From Anaerolineae bacterium (GTDB taxonomy: Bacteria > Chloroflexota > Anaerolineae > Promineifilales > Promineifilaceae): DNA of 64,000 nucleotides. The translations under genes and the position numbers were made by a program. Location of the stretch: positions 62,001 through 126,000 of the forward strand of contig JAHDWK010000010.1 of the NCBI GenBank assembly GCA_023382655.1, in the 5' to 3' direction. A model generated the notes under the pieces. That model did no database searches and was not told the DNA's origin. It saw only the letters and a list, made by a program, of their open reading frames with translations. Below are positions 42,871 to 51,600 of the stretch, one piece after another (position 1 is the stretch's first letter; each line of letters starts with the position of its first letter).

Positions 42871-44028
42871 CTACCGTCCCGGCAATATCCCTTCATACTT
42901 GGCAATAATGCCTAACATTATTTCATCCGCCCCGGCGCCAATGGAGAGCAGACGAGCATCCCGAAAATAACGGGCCATCGGATACTCTTCCACGTAACCC
43001 ATACCACCATGAAATTGCAGGCAGGTGTCCGCCACTTCCCGTGCCAGCCGCCCCGCTTTCAGTTTGGCCATAGACGCTTCTTTGGTCACATCTTCACCCG
43101 CCACCAACGTGCGCACACAATGGTACGCCAATTGGCGCAATGCTTCCACTTCGGTAAGCAGTTCACAAATTTTGAAGTGAATCCACTGGTTGTTAATCAG
43201 CGGTTTGCCAAAGGTTTGCCGTTGGCGGCAGTAATCAATGGTCAGGCGGATGATTTTGTCCATGCCGGCCGTACTCATGATCACGCCCGACAACCGTTCT
43301 TTTTGGAACTGCTGCATCTGTAAAATAAAGCCCATGCCCTCTGGCCCAATGCGGTTGGCCTGGGGCACGCGCACATTGTCAAAAGAGAGGATCGCCGTGT
43401 CACTGCTGTGGTTGCCCAATTTTTCCAGCTTTTTGCTGACGCTGAAGCCGGGGGTAGTAGTGGGCACAATGATGAGCGACATACCTTTGAAGCCATAGTC
43501 GCCGCTGGTACGGGCCAGCAAGGTCAGGTAATCGGCCTGCGTGCCGTTGGTAATCCACATTTTCGAGCCGTTGATGACGTAATTATCCCCATCCACTTCG
43601 GCACGGGTGCGGATGGCGGCTACGTCGGAGCCAGCATCGGGTTCGCTGACGGCAATGGAGAACACGGCCGTGCCCGCAATCGCCGGTTTCAAGAACTTCT
43701 CCTTCTGTTCGTGACTGCCGTGCATGGCTAACGCCGGCGTGGCCATATCGGTCTGCACGGCAATAGCCATGGGCACCCCGGCACAACCAGCCCGGCCCAA
43801 TTCTTCCAACATCACCGTTTCATACCAGTAATCCAGGCCACTGCCGCCATATTCTTCGGGGTAGGTGATGCCCAACAGCCCCAAAGCGCCCGCTTTGGGG
43901 AAAAGCTCATGCGCCGGGAAAATACGATCTTCTTCCCATTTGTCCACATAGGGATTGATTTCATTTTCCACAAACCGTCGCACCATCTGCCGGAACATTT
44001 CGTGTTCTTGATTGAAATAGAGGGACAT
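42871..44028 (-). CDS. Acyl-CoA dehydrogenase (branched-chain/isovaleryl or citronellyl type)
   Basis: This 385-residue flavoprotein oxidises an acyl-CoA at C2-C3 and passes electrons to ETF. Family segments are FSIAVSEPDAGSDVAAIRTR, MWITNGTQADYLTLLA and CLQFHGGMGYVEEYPMARYF. The common C-terminal catalytic Glu is replaced (SIGAGADEIM), while a Glu is present in QKERLSGVIM; isovaleryl-CoA dehydrogenase uses that second position. The SIGAGADEIM ending also fits citronellyl-CoA dehydrogenases. With carboxylase subunits on both sides and a LiuC-like hydratase elsewhere in the window, a role in leucine/isovalerate or acyclic-terpene breakdown is likely. Confidence 0.88.
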   Translation of the reverse strand: MSLYFNQEHEMFRQMVRRFVENEINPYVDKWEEDRIFPAHELFPKAGALGLLGITYPEEYGGSGLDYWYETVMLEELGRAGCAGVPMAIAVQTDMATPALAMHGSHEQKEKFLKPAIAGTAVFSIAVSEPDAGSDVAAIRTRAEVDGDNYVINGSKMWITNGTQADYLTLLARTSGDYGFKGMSLIIVPTTTPGFSVSKKLEKLGNHSSDTAILSFDNVRVPQANRIGPEGMGFILQMQQFQKERLSGVIMSTAGMDKIIRLTIDYCRQRQTFGKPLINNQWIHFKICELLTEVEALRQLAYHCVRTLVAGEDVTKEASMAKLKAGRLAREVADTCLQFHGGMGYVEEYPMARYFRDARLLSIGAGADEIMLGIIAKYEGILPGR

Positions 44029-44041
44029 ATGTTTTTCCTAC

Positions 44042-44079
44042 ACGTTTGTAGAAGGCGATAAATCGCCTACTACAAACGT
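44042..44079. repeat. Inverted repeat, GTAGTAGGCGAT family, copy 3
   Basis: ACGTTTGTAGAAGGCGAT, loop AA and ATCGCCTACTACAAACGT form an 18-bp stem with one mismatch. It fills the gap between the dehydrogenase and the F420 oxidoreductase gene and overlaps the latter's last codons. Confidence 0.9.
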
Positions 44080-45095
44080 TGCTGCTTAAACCCTTCAATG
44101 GTCGCCCGCCAGCCGTCTTCATTTTGGCCGGGTATGTAAGGCAGGTAGTAGCTAAGGCGGTCTATGCGACGGCCGTACCGCTGCTGCACAATTCTTGGCA
44201 GTTCGGCCCAGGTTCCGGTCACGGCAATGGTATCCAGCATGTCGTCGTTGATGAGGGCGGGCATTTCCGCCCAACGGCCGTTACGCGCCAACACACTCAA
44301 TTCCTTTGCCGTCTCCTGCCAGCCATGCAATTCCGCCAGCACCCGGTAAGCCGGCGTACTCATATAAAAGGAGATTTGCTGCTTCACAAACCCTTCGGCC
44401 CAGGCGGCATAGTCGGGGTCGTCGGTGGGGATGGCAAATACGGCCGTGTTCACGCTAAAATCTGCCCGTGCCTGCTCTCCTTTGGCCAGCCCCGCTTCCA
44501 GGTGTGGCAAGGCATACTCATCAAAGTATTTCACCGAATGAATAGCGTGCAGATGCACCCCCTCACACAGTTCACCGGCCAACCGCAACATCTGCTCATT
44601 CACGGCGGCAATATAGATGGGCGGGGCAGAGTACTCAATGGGGCCAGGATTGAAAAAGGGCGTCATCAACTTAAGCAGGAAAAACTCCCCTTCAAAACTG
44701 AGCGGTTTGTCATGCTGCCAGCAATCCCACAGGGCATGGATAGCCTGGATCGTCTCGCGCATCCTTTTGACCGGCTTTTCCCATTTGACGCCCAGGCGCA
44801 GCACATTGTGTGCTTTCACTTGAGGCCCAAGTCCGAGAATGAAACGGCCGTGACTGAACTTCGCCAGGTCCCAGGCAATGTGCGCCAAAATGGTGGGCGT
44901 GCGCGGAAAAGCCACAGCAATAGCTGTCCCTAAATTCAGCCGCGCACTATGCTCTGCCGCCAGCGCCAGTGGCAAAAAGACATCATGGTTGGTCTCGGCT
45001 GTCCAGATGCCGTCAAACCCCAACGATTCCGCCGCCCGCGTGTAGGCTGCCATCTCGGCCAGATCATGGACTAACAAGGTGGTATCAAATTTCAC
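44070..45095 (-). CDS. F420-dependent luciferase-like (LLM) oxidoreductase
   Basis: The 341-residue protein is a luciferase-like TIM barrel. It starts MKFDTTLLVHDLAEMAAYTR and shows AESLGFDGIWTAETNHDVFL, TAIAVAFPRTPTILAHIAWD and LSHGRFILGLGPQVKAHN-type segments that match the TIGR03617-like F420 group. It likely transfers hydride to or from F420 on an unknown alcohol or acyl substrate. It sits inside the run of acyl-CoA catabolic genes. The lipoprotein gene upstream ends 13 bp before its ATG. Confidence 0.85.
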   Translation of the reverse strand: MKFDTTLLVHDLAEMAAYTRAAESLGFDGIWTAETNHDVFLPLALAAEHSARLNLGTAIAVAFPRTPTILAHIAWDLAKFSHGRFILGLGPQVKAHNVLRLGVKWEKPVKRMRETIQAIHALWDCWQHDKPLSFEGEFFLLKLMTPFFNPGPIEYSAPPIYIAAVNEQMLRLAGELCEGVHLHAIHSVKYFDEYALPHLEAGLAKGEQARADFSVNTAVFAIPTDDPDYAAWAEGFVKQQISFYMSTPAYRVLAELHGWQETAKELSVLARNGRWAEMPALINDDMLDTIAVTGTWAELPRIVQQRYGRRIDRLSYYLPYIPGQNEDGWRATIEGFKQQRL

Positions 45096-45108
45096 GGCCG
45101 TTTCTCAC

Positions 45109-45741
45109 TCACTCTTCTGTCAACATGATGACCAGATTATCGGTTACAAAACCAGGTGTCCCACCCGCCACATTGGAATCAAATTGAACGGTCGCCTTTA
45201 TAAGCAGACCGGAGCGGAACTCATGCGGTAGTAGCTGGCTGCCATCTTCCACAAAAATCTCGGTAATGGGTTGAGCATGAATAGTGTAAGAAGCCCCGCC
45301 GGGAATACGGATCGTAAAGGTCGGTTTATCCTGGGGAATAGCATTCACTGCGCCCACCGGCCCCATGACAATAAATTCGCCTGATTGTGGCGCCGGATTG
45401 GGGTTAATCTCCAACCCTGTTTCAGGGTCTGTTCCTACGGCGGGTGTGGGAGAGGGGGTTGGGCCGGCCGGAGGGGATGAAGACGAGGCATCTTCGGATG
45501 AGGTGTCAGAAGATGAAGCATCCTCCGATGAGGTATCAGAAGATGAAGTCTCATCTGATGAGGTCTCATCTGATGAGGTGTCGGAAGACGACGAACTGGA
45601 AGATGAAGAGTCCGAAGAAGATGATGACGACGAGGTAGCGACAGTTTCCCCAGTACTGTCAGCAACATTGCCGCCAGACCCAGAACAGGCAACTAACAAC
45701 CCGATCAACAAAACAACAATAACCACAAACCATTTTTTCAT
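45109..45741 (-). CDS. Lipoprotein with Ser/Asp/Glu low-complexity linker
   Basis: The 210-residue protein has a lipoprotein signal (MKKWFVVIVVLLIGLLVACS). Residues 35-90 are almost only Ser, Thr, Asp and Glu, with tandem units such as SSDETSSDE and TSSEDASSSD, then a Pro/Thr stretch. The C-terminal 115 residues form a globular domain (PTFTIRIPGGASYTIHAQPI, GLLIKATVQFDSNVAGG) without a family I know. The linker probably extends the domain away from the membrane. A GGAGA site precedes ATG 45741. It is 13 bp from the F420 oxidoreductase gene. Confidence 0.8.
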   Translation of the reverse strand: MKKWFVVIVVLLIGLLVACSGSGGNVADSTGETVATSSSSSSSDSSSSSSSSSDTSSDETSSDETSSSDTSSEDASSSDTSSEDASSSSPPAGPTPSPTPAVGTDPETGLEINPNPAPQSGEFIVMGPVGAVNAIPQDKPTFTIRIPGGASYTIHAQPITEIFVEDGSQLLPHEFRSGLLIKATVQFDSNVAGGTPGFVTDNLVIMLTEE

Positions 45742-45869
45742 ACCCTATTCTCCTTTTCTTTCCCTAAATTTTATTTTTGCGGACAGCTAAAATTTACCTG
45801 TGAGATGACGGCCGTGCAACATCTTCATTCGCGTCCACACGTTTCGTGTGTCTTCGCACCTTTCGCGGA

Positions 45870-47468
45870 TCACATCCGAAACACCCCATAACGCGGCGCA
45901 CCTGGGGTGACAAAATCCACATTGTGCGCCACCGACAGACCCATGCTCAACACCTGCCGCGTATCACGCGGGTCAATGATGCCGTCATCCCACAAGCGGG
46001 CGGTGGCATAATACGGGTCTGATTCCTTTTCAAACTTCTGCCGCGTCATCACTTGCAGCATTTGAATGGCATTCTGGTCTGGCTCCTGGCTGCGCCGCCG
46101 CGCCTGCTGCTCCTGCACAATCGCCAATACTCCCGCGGCCTGCTCGCCACCCATCACCGCCACCCGGCTGTTCGGCCACGTCCACAAAAAACGCGGATCA
46201 TACGCCCGGCCGCACATGGCATAGTTGCCCGCCCCGTAGCTCCCGCCCACGATGACCGAAAATTGGGGTACGCTGCTGGTGGCTACAGCGTTAATCATCT
46301 GGCTGCCGTATTTAATAATCCCCTCGCGCTCATACTTCGTGCCCACCATAAATCCGGTGATGTTTTGCAGGTAAATAAGCGGCGTCCGGCTCTGGTTGCA
46401 CAACTGGATAAACTGGGCTGCCTTATTGGCGCTCTCCGAAAACAAAATGCCGTTGTTACCCAGGATGCCCACCGGCCAGCCGTTCAGATGGGCATGACCG
46501 CACACCAATGTCGGCCCGTATTCCGGCTTGAACTCAAAAAAATCCGAACCATCCACGATGCGGATGATGATTTCGCGGATGTCAAAGGGGATTTTGGGGT
46601 CGGCGGGGATGATACCCAACAGTTCGTCGGGGTCATAGGTGGGGGGCGTGGGGGATTGGCGACGGCCGTTCACCTTCTCACTTCTCAACTGCCCCACAAT
46701 CCGCCGCCCGATGCGAATCGCGTCCGCATCATCCACCGCCAGATAATCGGCCAGCCCGGACACCTGCGCGTGCATCATCGCCCCGCCCAGCGTCTCATCA
46801 TCCGTCTCCTCGCCCGTGGCCATCTTCACCAGCGGCGGGCCGCCCAGGTAGGCATACGCCTGCCCGCGTACAAACACGGTGTAATCGCTCATGCCCGGCA
46901 CATACGCCCCGCCGGCCGTAGACGAACCAAACACCAGCGAAATCTGGGGAATGCCCGACGCACTCATCCGCGCCTGATTGGCAAAGCTACGACCCCCTAA
47001 AATGAAAATCTCATCCTGAAACAACAAATTGGCCCCGGCCGACTCCACCATACTGATGCACGGCAGCCGGTTTTCCTGAGCAATCGCCTGTGCCCGCAGC
47101 GTCTTTTGCAGCGTCATGGGGTAAACTGATCCCCCCTTCACCGTCGGGTCGTTCACAAAAATCATGCACTCCACCCCGGACACCACGCCAATCCCGGTAA
47201 TGTTGGATGCAGACGGTGACTCCTCGTTATACATGCCCCAGGCCGCCAGCGGCGACAGTTCCAAAAACGGCGTGCCAGGGTCGAGCAGCAGTTCCAGCCG
47301 TTCGCGGGGCAGGAGTTTGCCCTGCTCGCGCAGTTTACGGGCGCCGCGTTCACCACCGCCCGCGCTCACCTTTGCCAGCCGCTCGTTAAGCTGATCCACC
47401 AGCTGCTGCATGGCTGCCTGATTCTGTTTGAACTCTTCACTGCGGGGGTTTATTTTGGATTCGTGCAT
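45870..47468 (-). CDS. Acyl-CoA carboxylase beta subunit (carboxyltransferase)
   Basis: The 532-residue subunit moves CO2 from biotin to an acyl-CoA. It has the two crotonase-fold halves: SMVESAGANLLFQDEIF and SSTAGGAYVPGMSDYTVFVR in the first, NITGFMVGTKYEREGIIKYG and GSYGAGNYAMCGRAYDPRF in the second. Segment details fit methylcrotonyl-CoA or geranyl-CoA carboxylase beta more than propionyl-CoA carboxylase. It should partner with the alpha subunit at 39753-41750. Unusually the two subunit genes are separated by a phosphotransferase, a dehydrogenase, an F420 enzyme and a lipoprotein gene, all on the same strand. Confidence 0.9.
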   Translation of the reverse strand: MHESKINPRSEEFKQNQAAMQQLVDQLNERLAKVSAGGGERGARKLREQGKLLPRERLELLLDPGTPFLELSPLAAWGMYNEESPSASNITGIGVVSGVECMIFVNDPTVKGGSVYPMTLQKTLRAQAIAQENRLPCISMVESAGANLLFQDEIFILGGRSFANQARMSASGIPQISLVFGSSTAGGAYVPGMSDYTVFVRGQAYAYLGGPPLVKMATGEETDDETLGGAMMHAQVSGLADYLAVDDADAIRIGRRIVGQLRSEKVNGRRQSPTPPTYDPDELLGIIPADPKIPFDIREIIIRIVDGSDFFEFKPEYGPTLVCGHAHLNGWPVGILGNNGILFSESANKAAQFIQLCNQSRTPLIYLQNITGFMVGTKYEREGIIKYGSQMINAVATSSVPQFSVIVGGSYGAGNYAMCGRAYDPRFLWTWPNSRVAVMGGEQAAGVLAIVQEQQARRRSQEPDQNAIQMLQVMTRQKFEKESDPYYATARLWDDGIIDPRDTRQVLSMGLSVAHNVDFVTPGAPRYGVFRM

Positions 47469-47488
47469 GATAAAGAAAAAAACTAAAG

Positions 47489-48325
47489 CTAAAGCAAAGT
47501 CTGTTTGAAGGCATCGGGAGGCGGTTCAATGCCCAGGTATTCTCGATAAATACGCTCTTTATACTCACGACCGATCTCATTTATCGCCTCAATAAAGGCC
47601 TGGTACGTACCTATACCACCGATTTTCTCCCAAAACTCATCCCCAATTAACACGGCTTCATCCTCTTTCATATTGAACCATCGTGCTGGAAAGCTCCAGG
47701 CGTAAACGTCCCGTGTGCCATAGGGGTTGTAAGGTAACGCATAATAAGCACCTTCAACCTGAGGTGGCTCCATGCAATGTAACTTGAAGATTTTCTCTTT
47801 GCTGACTTTGGTCTGGTCGCTGTTTGGCAACAGGGCTTTTAACTCAAAGGCAAACCGCTCCCCTGTTTGTTGATTAATGGCATAAACATCACAAACAACT
47901 GTAACCGGAATATACTCCCCTCTTCCCTCTTTAATGTAAGCCAACTCCTTGTTCCAATCCGGTCTTTGTCTTTCCTGATTGCCTCTTGATCGGTGTCCCA
48001 GACGATTGAGCGTTTCCGCTATGCGTCGCAATCTGCCTTCCCTGACAACGCCTCGAATCTCATACTTCCGCTCAGAGAAGCCCCAATACTGCCTGGCAAC
48101 ATCAACCGCCAATTGTGTCAATGCTTCTGCAAACAGTTCTGGATAGCTGTGTTCAAGGAGAGATAGTGGGAAAAACCACTCTGGAAGGAAAACTTGTAAT
48201 AATCCCCTTCTCCATGACTCTAACTCAGAAGATGTACTATCCTCTGCCGTTCTTAGAATTTCTGCCTTCACAATTTCGGCAGCAGAATAAGCAAGAGTCT
48301 GATTTGATAGATATGATTCCATCAT
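47489..48325 (-). CDS. TdeIII-family type II restriction endonuclease
   Basis: The 278-residue protein starts MMESYLSNQTLAYSAAEIVK. The core VTVVCDVYAINQQTGERFAF followed by ELKALLPNSDQTKVSKEKIF gives a PD-(D/E)xK site (Asp near residue 143, Glu-x-Lys near 157), and the segment matches TdeIII-type enzymes as I remember them; TdeIII itself cuts GGNCC. ATG 48325 was chosen; an AGGTAG site precedes it. No methyltransferase gene is adjacent in either direction. The only sequence upstream is a small frame that looks frameshifted. The gene may depend on a methylase elsewhere or be a stranded remnant. Confidence 0.78.
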   Translation of the reverse strand: MMESYLSNQTLAYSAAEIVKAEILRTAEDSTSSELESWRRGLLQVFLPEWFFPLSLLEHSYPELFAEALTQLAVDVARQYWGFSERKYEIRGVVREGRLRRIAETLNRLGHRSRGNQERQRPDWNKELAYIKEGRGEYIPVTVVCDVYAINQQTGERFAFELKALLPNSDQTKVSKEKIFKLHCMEPPQVEGAYYALPYNPYGTRDVYAWSFPARWFNMKEDEAVLIGDEFWEKIGGIGTYQAFIEAINEIGREYKERIYREYLGIEPPPDAFKQTLL

Positions 48326-48329
48326 ATTG

Positions 48330-48498
48330 CTACCTGATAAACTTGTGTAAATCGAAATTGCCCCTGTAAAACTCAACCAGCTTCACCCAATCAATCGCGC
48401 CAGTCTCATCGCAAAATCGTCCGATGAATTCTACTGTCCAGTAATTCCATGTCTAACTTTTCGTCGGTCATTTCGGGTTTGTTGCTGCCTGCTTCCAT
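48330..48498 (-). pseudogene. Possible frameshifted small gene upstream of the restriction enzyme
   Basis: ATG 48498 opens a 30-codon frame (MEAGSNKPEMTDEKLDMELL) that stops at 48406. A second frame overlapping its end is open from before VEFIGRFCDETGAIDW to a stop at 48330, five bases before the restriction gene (ending FYRGNFDLHKFIR). Joined by one frameshift they would give a protein of about 56 residues. A TATAAT on the minus strand (48515-48510) lies just upstream. It may be a decayed control protein or methylase end; this is inference. Confidence 0.35.
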
Positions 48499-48685
48499 AA
48501 GTCGGCGGGATTATAGCAGGAACGGGGCAAAACGGCCGTACACTCCCCACCGCCCAATCGTAGTCCACCCACGTTATTCCCGTCAGGTAGTCTGGCCTGA
48601 CTTGATCCACACTATTCCCTAGCTCAATTCGTCTGTTTAACTGCCGCTGTGATGCACGACATCACAAAAGCAGGAGGGAATCAAA

Positions 48686-51600
48686 ATGAAAACGGTAGTC
48701 CAACTAGCCCAACTTCTATTTATCGCCCTTTGTATCCTGGCACTGGCGGCCTGCGATGCCCACCGGCAGCCGCAAACCGTCGTCCAGGTCGTTGAAGTCA
48801 CAGCCACACCATCATCTACGGCCACCTCGACTGCGCTCAGTGCAAGCGTACCCACCGCCCTGCCTGACCATCTCGCCGTCACCCTGCCGGGCAACCTGGA
48901 CAACTTTCCCCCTGGCGACCCGTTTGTCCTGCACTTCAACCAGCCGATGGATACCACGCTTACGCAGCCGTTGACCTTCTCGCCCGCGCTGCGCGGCACG
49001 GCCGTGTGGAGCGACGACGCCACCACCCTCACCTTTACCCCCGACGAAGGTTTCAGTTCCAACCGCCGCTACACCGTTGCCCTGTCCACGGACATACGCA
49101 GCGCCAGCGGCCAGACTTTCACTACCTGGGAGCGCTGGCAGATGCAAACCCTGACCGCCCCCTTTGTCGCCGGGCGCACACCGGCCCGGCCCACCACCAC
49201 CGACCGGCTGCCCATCATCACCCTGCGCTTCAACCAGCCGATGGATACCGACAGCGTGGTGGCCGCGCTGCACATGCAGCCGCCGTTGACTTATGACCTG
49301 ACCGTCATCAGCCAGACCGCCACCATGACCTTGACGCAACCACTGGATTTTGGTGTGCGATACCAGTTCACGCTGGACAAAACGGCCGTCAATCAAGACC
49401 ACATCTCCTTGACACGGCCGTACATCTGGAACCTGGCGCTGCCTGACCCATTGCTCACCGTGCGCGGCCCCTCGGCCAGCGACCCCGCCGCGCCGATCAC
49501 CATCCATTTCAACTACGCGATGGATGCCGCCAGCGTCAGCCAGGCACTAGAGATCAAACCGGATGTGCAGGGCAAACTGGCGTGGAACGCGAATCATACC
49601 GCGTTGACGCTGACGCCGGACGGCCGTCTGCACGCCGATACCACCTACACCGTCAACTTTACCGCGCCCCTGCTACTGCAAGATGGCAGCGAACTGCCAC
49701 CGCTGGCCGCCGCCGCCCTCACCACGCCGCCACCCATCCTCAGCTTTGCGCCCACCGGCAGCGACCAAAGTCCGGCGACCATCGTGCGCATCCGCTTTGA
49801 CCGGCTGATGGATGAAGCGGCCACCGAAGCCGCTTTTACCATCGAACCGGCTATTGATGGCTCGTTTGAATGGCAGGAAACCACCCTCACCTTCCATCCT
49901 ACGGACGGCTTTTTCACCGAATACACCGATTACACGGTGACGTTGGCGGAAACTGCCCGCTCCGCGGATGGCGAAGAGATTTTGGATGTATCGCAAAGCT
50001 GGCATTTTGATACCGGCCGCTTCCAGGAGGTGGCTAATTTTGGGTATGGCCCGAATGCGCAGGTGTTGGATGTAAACGGCCGTCGGGCTATCCAATATCA
50101 GATCATCACCGATGGCGACAAAACGATTGGTTTTGAACTATACCGGCTTGATCTGGTACAGTTTCTCGACCGTTATGCTTCCAATTTCAAAGTTTGGCAA
50201 CCCTGGAGCGATGAAGCGAAACCGCATATCAGTTTGGAGGATGCGGAGATGGTATTAAACTGGCAGGAGCAGAGTGGCGATTCTCCGGCGGAGTGGGCCA
50301 ACATTCAGGAAGTGATTATTCCGGCGGATGTATCACCCGGCCTTTACATTCTCAACCTCACGGTGGGACGGGTGAATGACCAGTTGATACTGGTTCTCAC
50401 GGAGAACACACTGGCCGTCAAAGAAGCGGATGGGCAGATTGTGGCCTGGGTAACGGATATTAACGGCGACCCGGCGGCGGGCATTGATGTAGGTGTGTAT
50501 GCGCGCAGTGGTGATCTGCTAAGTAGTGGGGCGGCGGATGAAAACGGTGTTTACCGTACCCAATTGCTTCCGTTTGTGGAGGGGGGGCCGGCGGCAGTTG
50601 AGCCGCTCATTGTGGTGGCAGGGCAGGGGGAGGATGTGACGGTTAGCGGGCTTTCCGGTGAATGGCAAAATGGGTATGGTTCACGCCGTTCCTGGTGGGA
50701 CACACCGCTGATGGCTAAGCAAACGGCCGTGTTCATTACCACCGACCGCCCCATTTACAAACCGGGACATGAAGTCCAATTCAAGGCCATTGTGCGGTTG
50801 GATGAGGATGCCGCGCTGAGTGTGCCGCCGGCCGAAACGCCGATCACGGTACGTATCCGCGACGGCCGTAACAATGTGGTGCAGACCTATGAACTGGCGA
50901 CCAATGATTTTGGCACCGTCAACGGCACATTCCAACTGGCGGAGGGGGCGATGCTAGGCGATTACTATGTAGAGGTAGCCATTGCCGATACGACCCATCG
51001 TCAGCACTTCAAAGTGGAAGATTACCGCAAACCAGACTATGAAGTAACCATTGGTACGAATGCAGACACCTATTTGTTGGGTGATACGATTGAAGTAACG
51101 GTAGACACCGCCTATTATTTTGGCGAGCCGGTGCCCAATGCCAGTGTGGTGATTCGTCGTTTTAACCAGGGCTATGAGTGGGGCAGCAGTGGTTGGTATG
51201 AAGATTACGATTCAGCCAATCGGCCCATCACCGAACGCACCGACGCAAACGGCCGTTTCACTACCACCATCTTCATTCCCCATGACACCTACCTGAATGA
51301 CAACTACAACTATTATTGGGAACGGGGTAGCAGCGTAAACCAGGGTATCTGGGGCATTGAAGCGACGGTAGACGACGGCAGTCATCAATCGGTGAGCGGT
51401 TTTGCGGTGGTGACGCTCTATGATGCTTTGGAGATGATCCGTGCGGATTTTGGCGGCTATGTGCAAACACCCGGACAGCCATTCATTATCAGTGCGGATG
51501 TACAGACCGTGTTTGGCGAGCCGGTGGTTAACCGGGTGTTGACAGTGGAATTGGCCCGCTGGCAGCGTAGTAGTCGTGATTATGATGATGTGCGCCAGAC

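Noticed and set aside
45365..45790. Acidic Glu/Asp-rich protein on the plus strand opposite the lipoprotein gene
   Set aside because: It is the mirror translation of the Ser/Asp/Glu linker codons; the minus-strand frame has a lipobox, a ribosome binding site and a folded domain.
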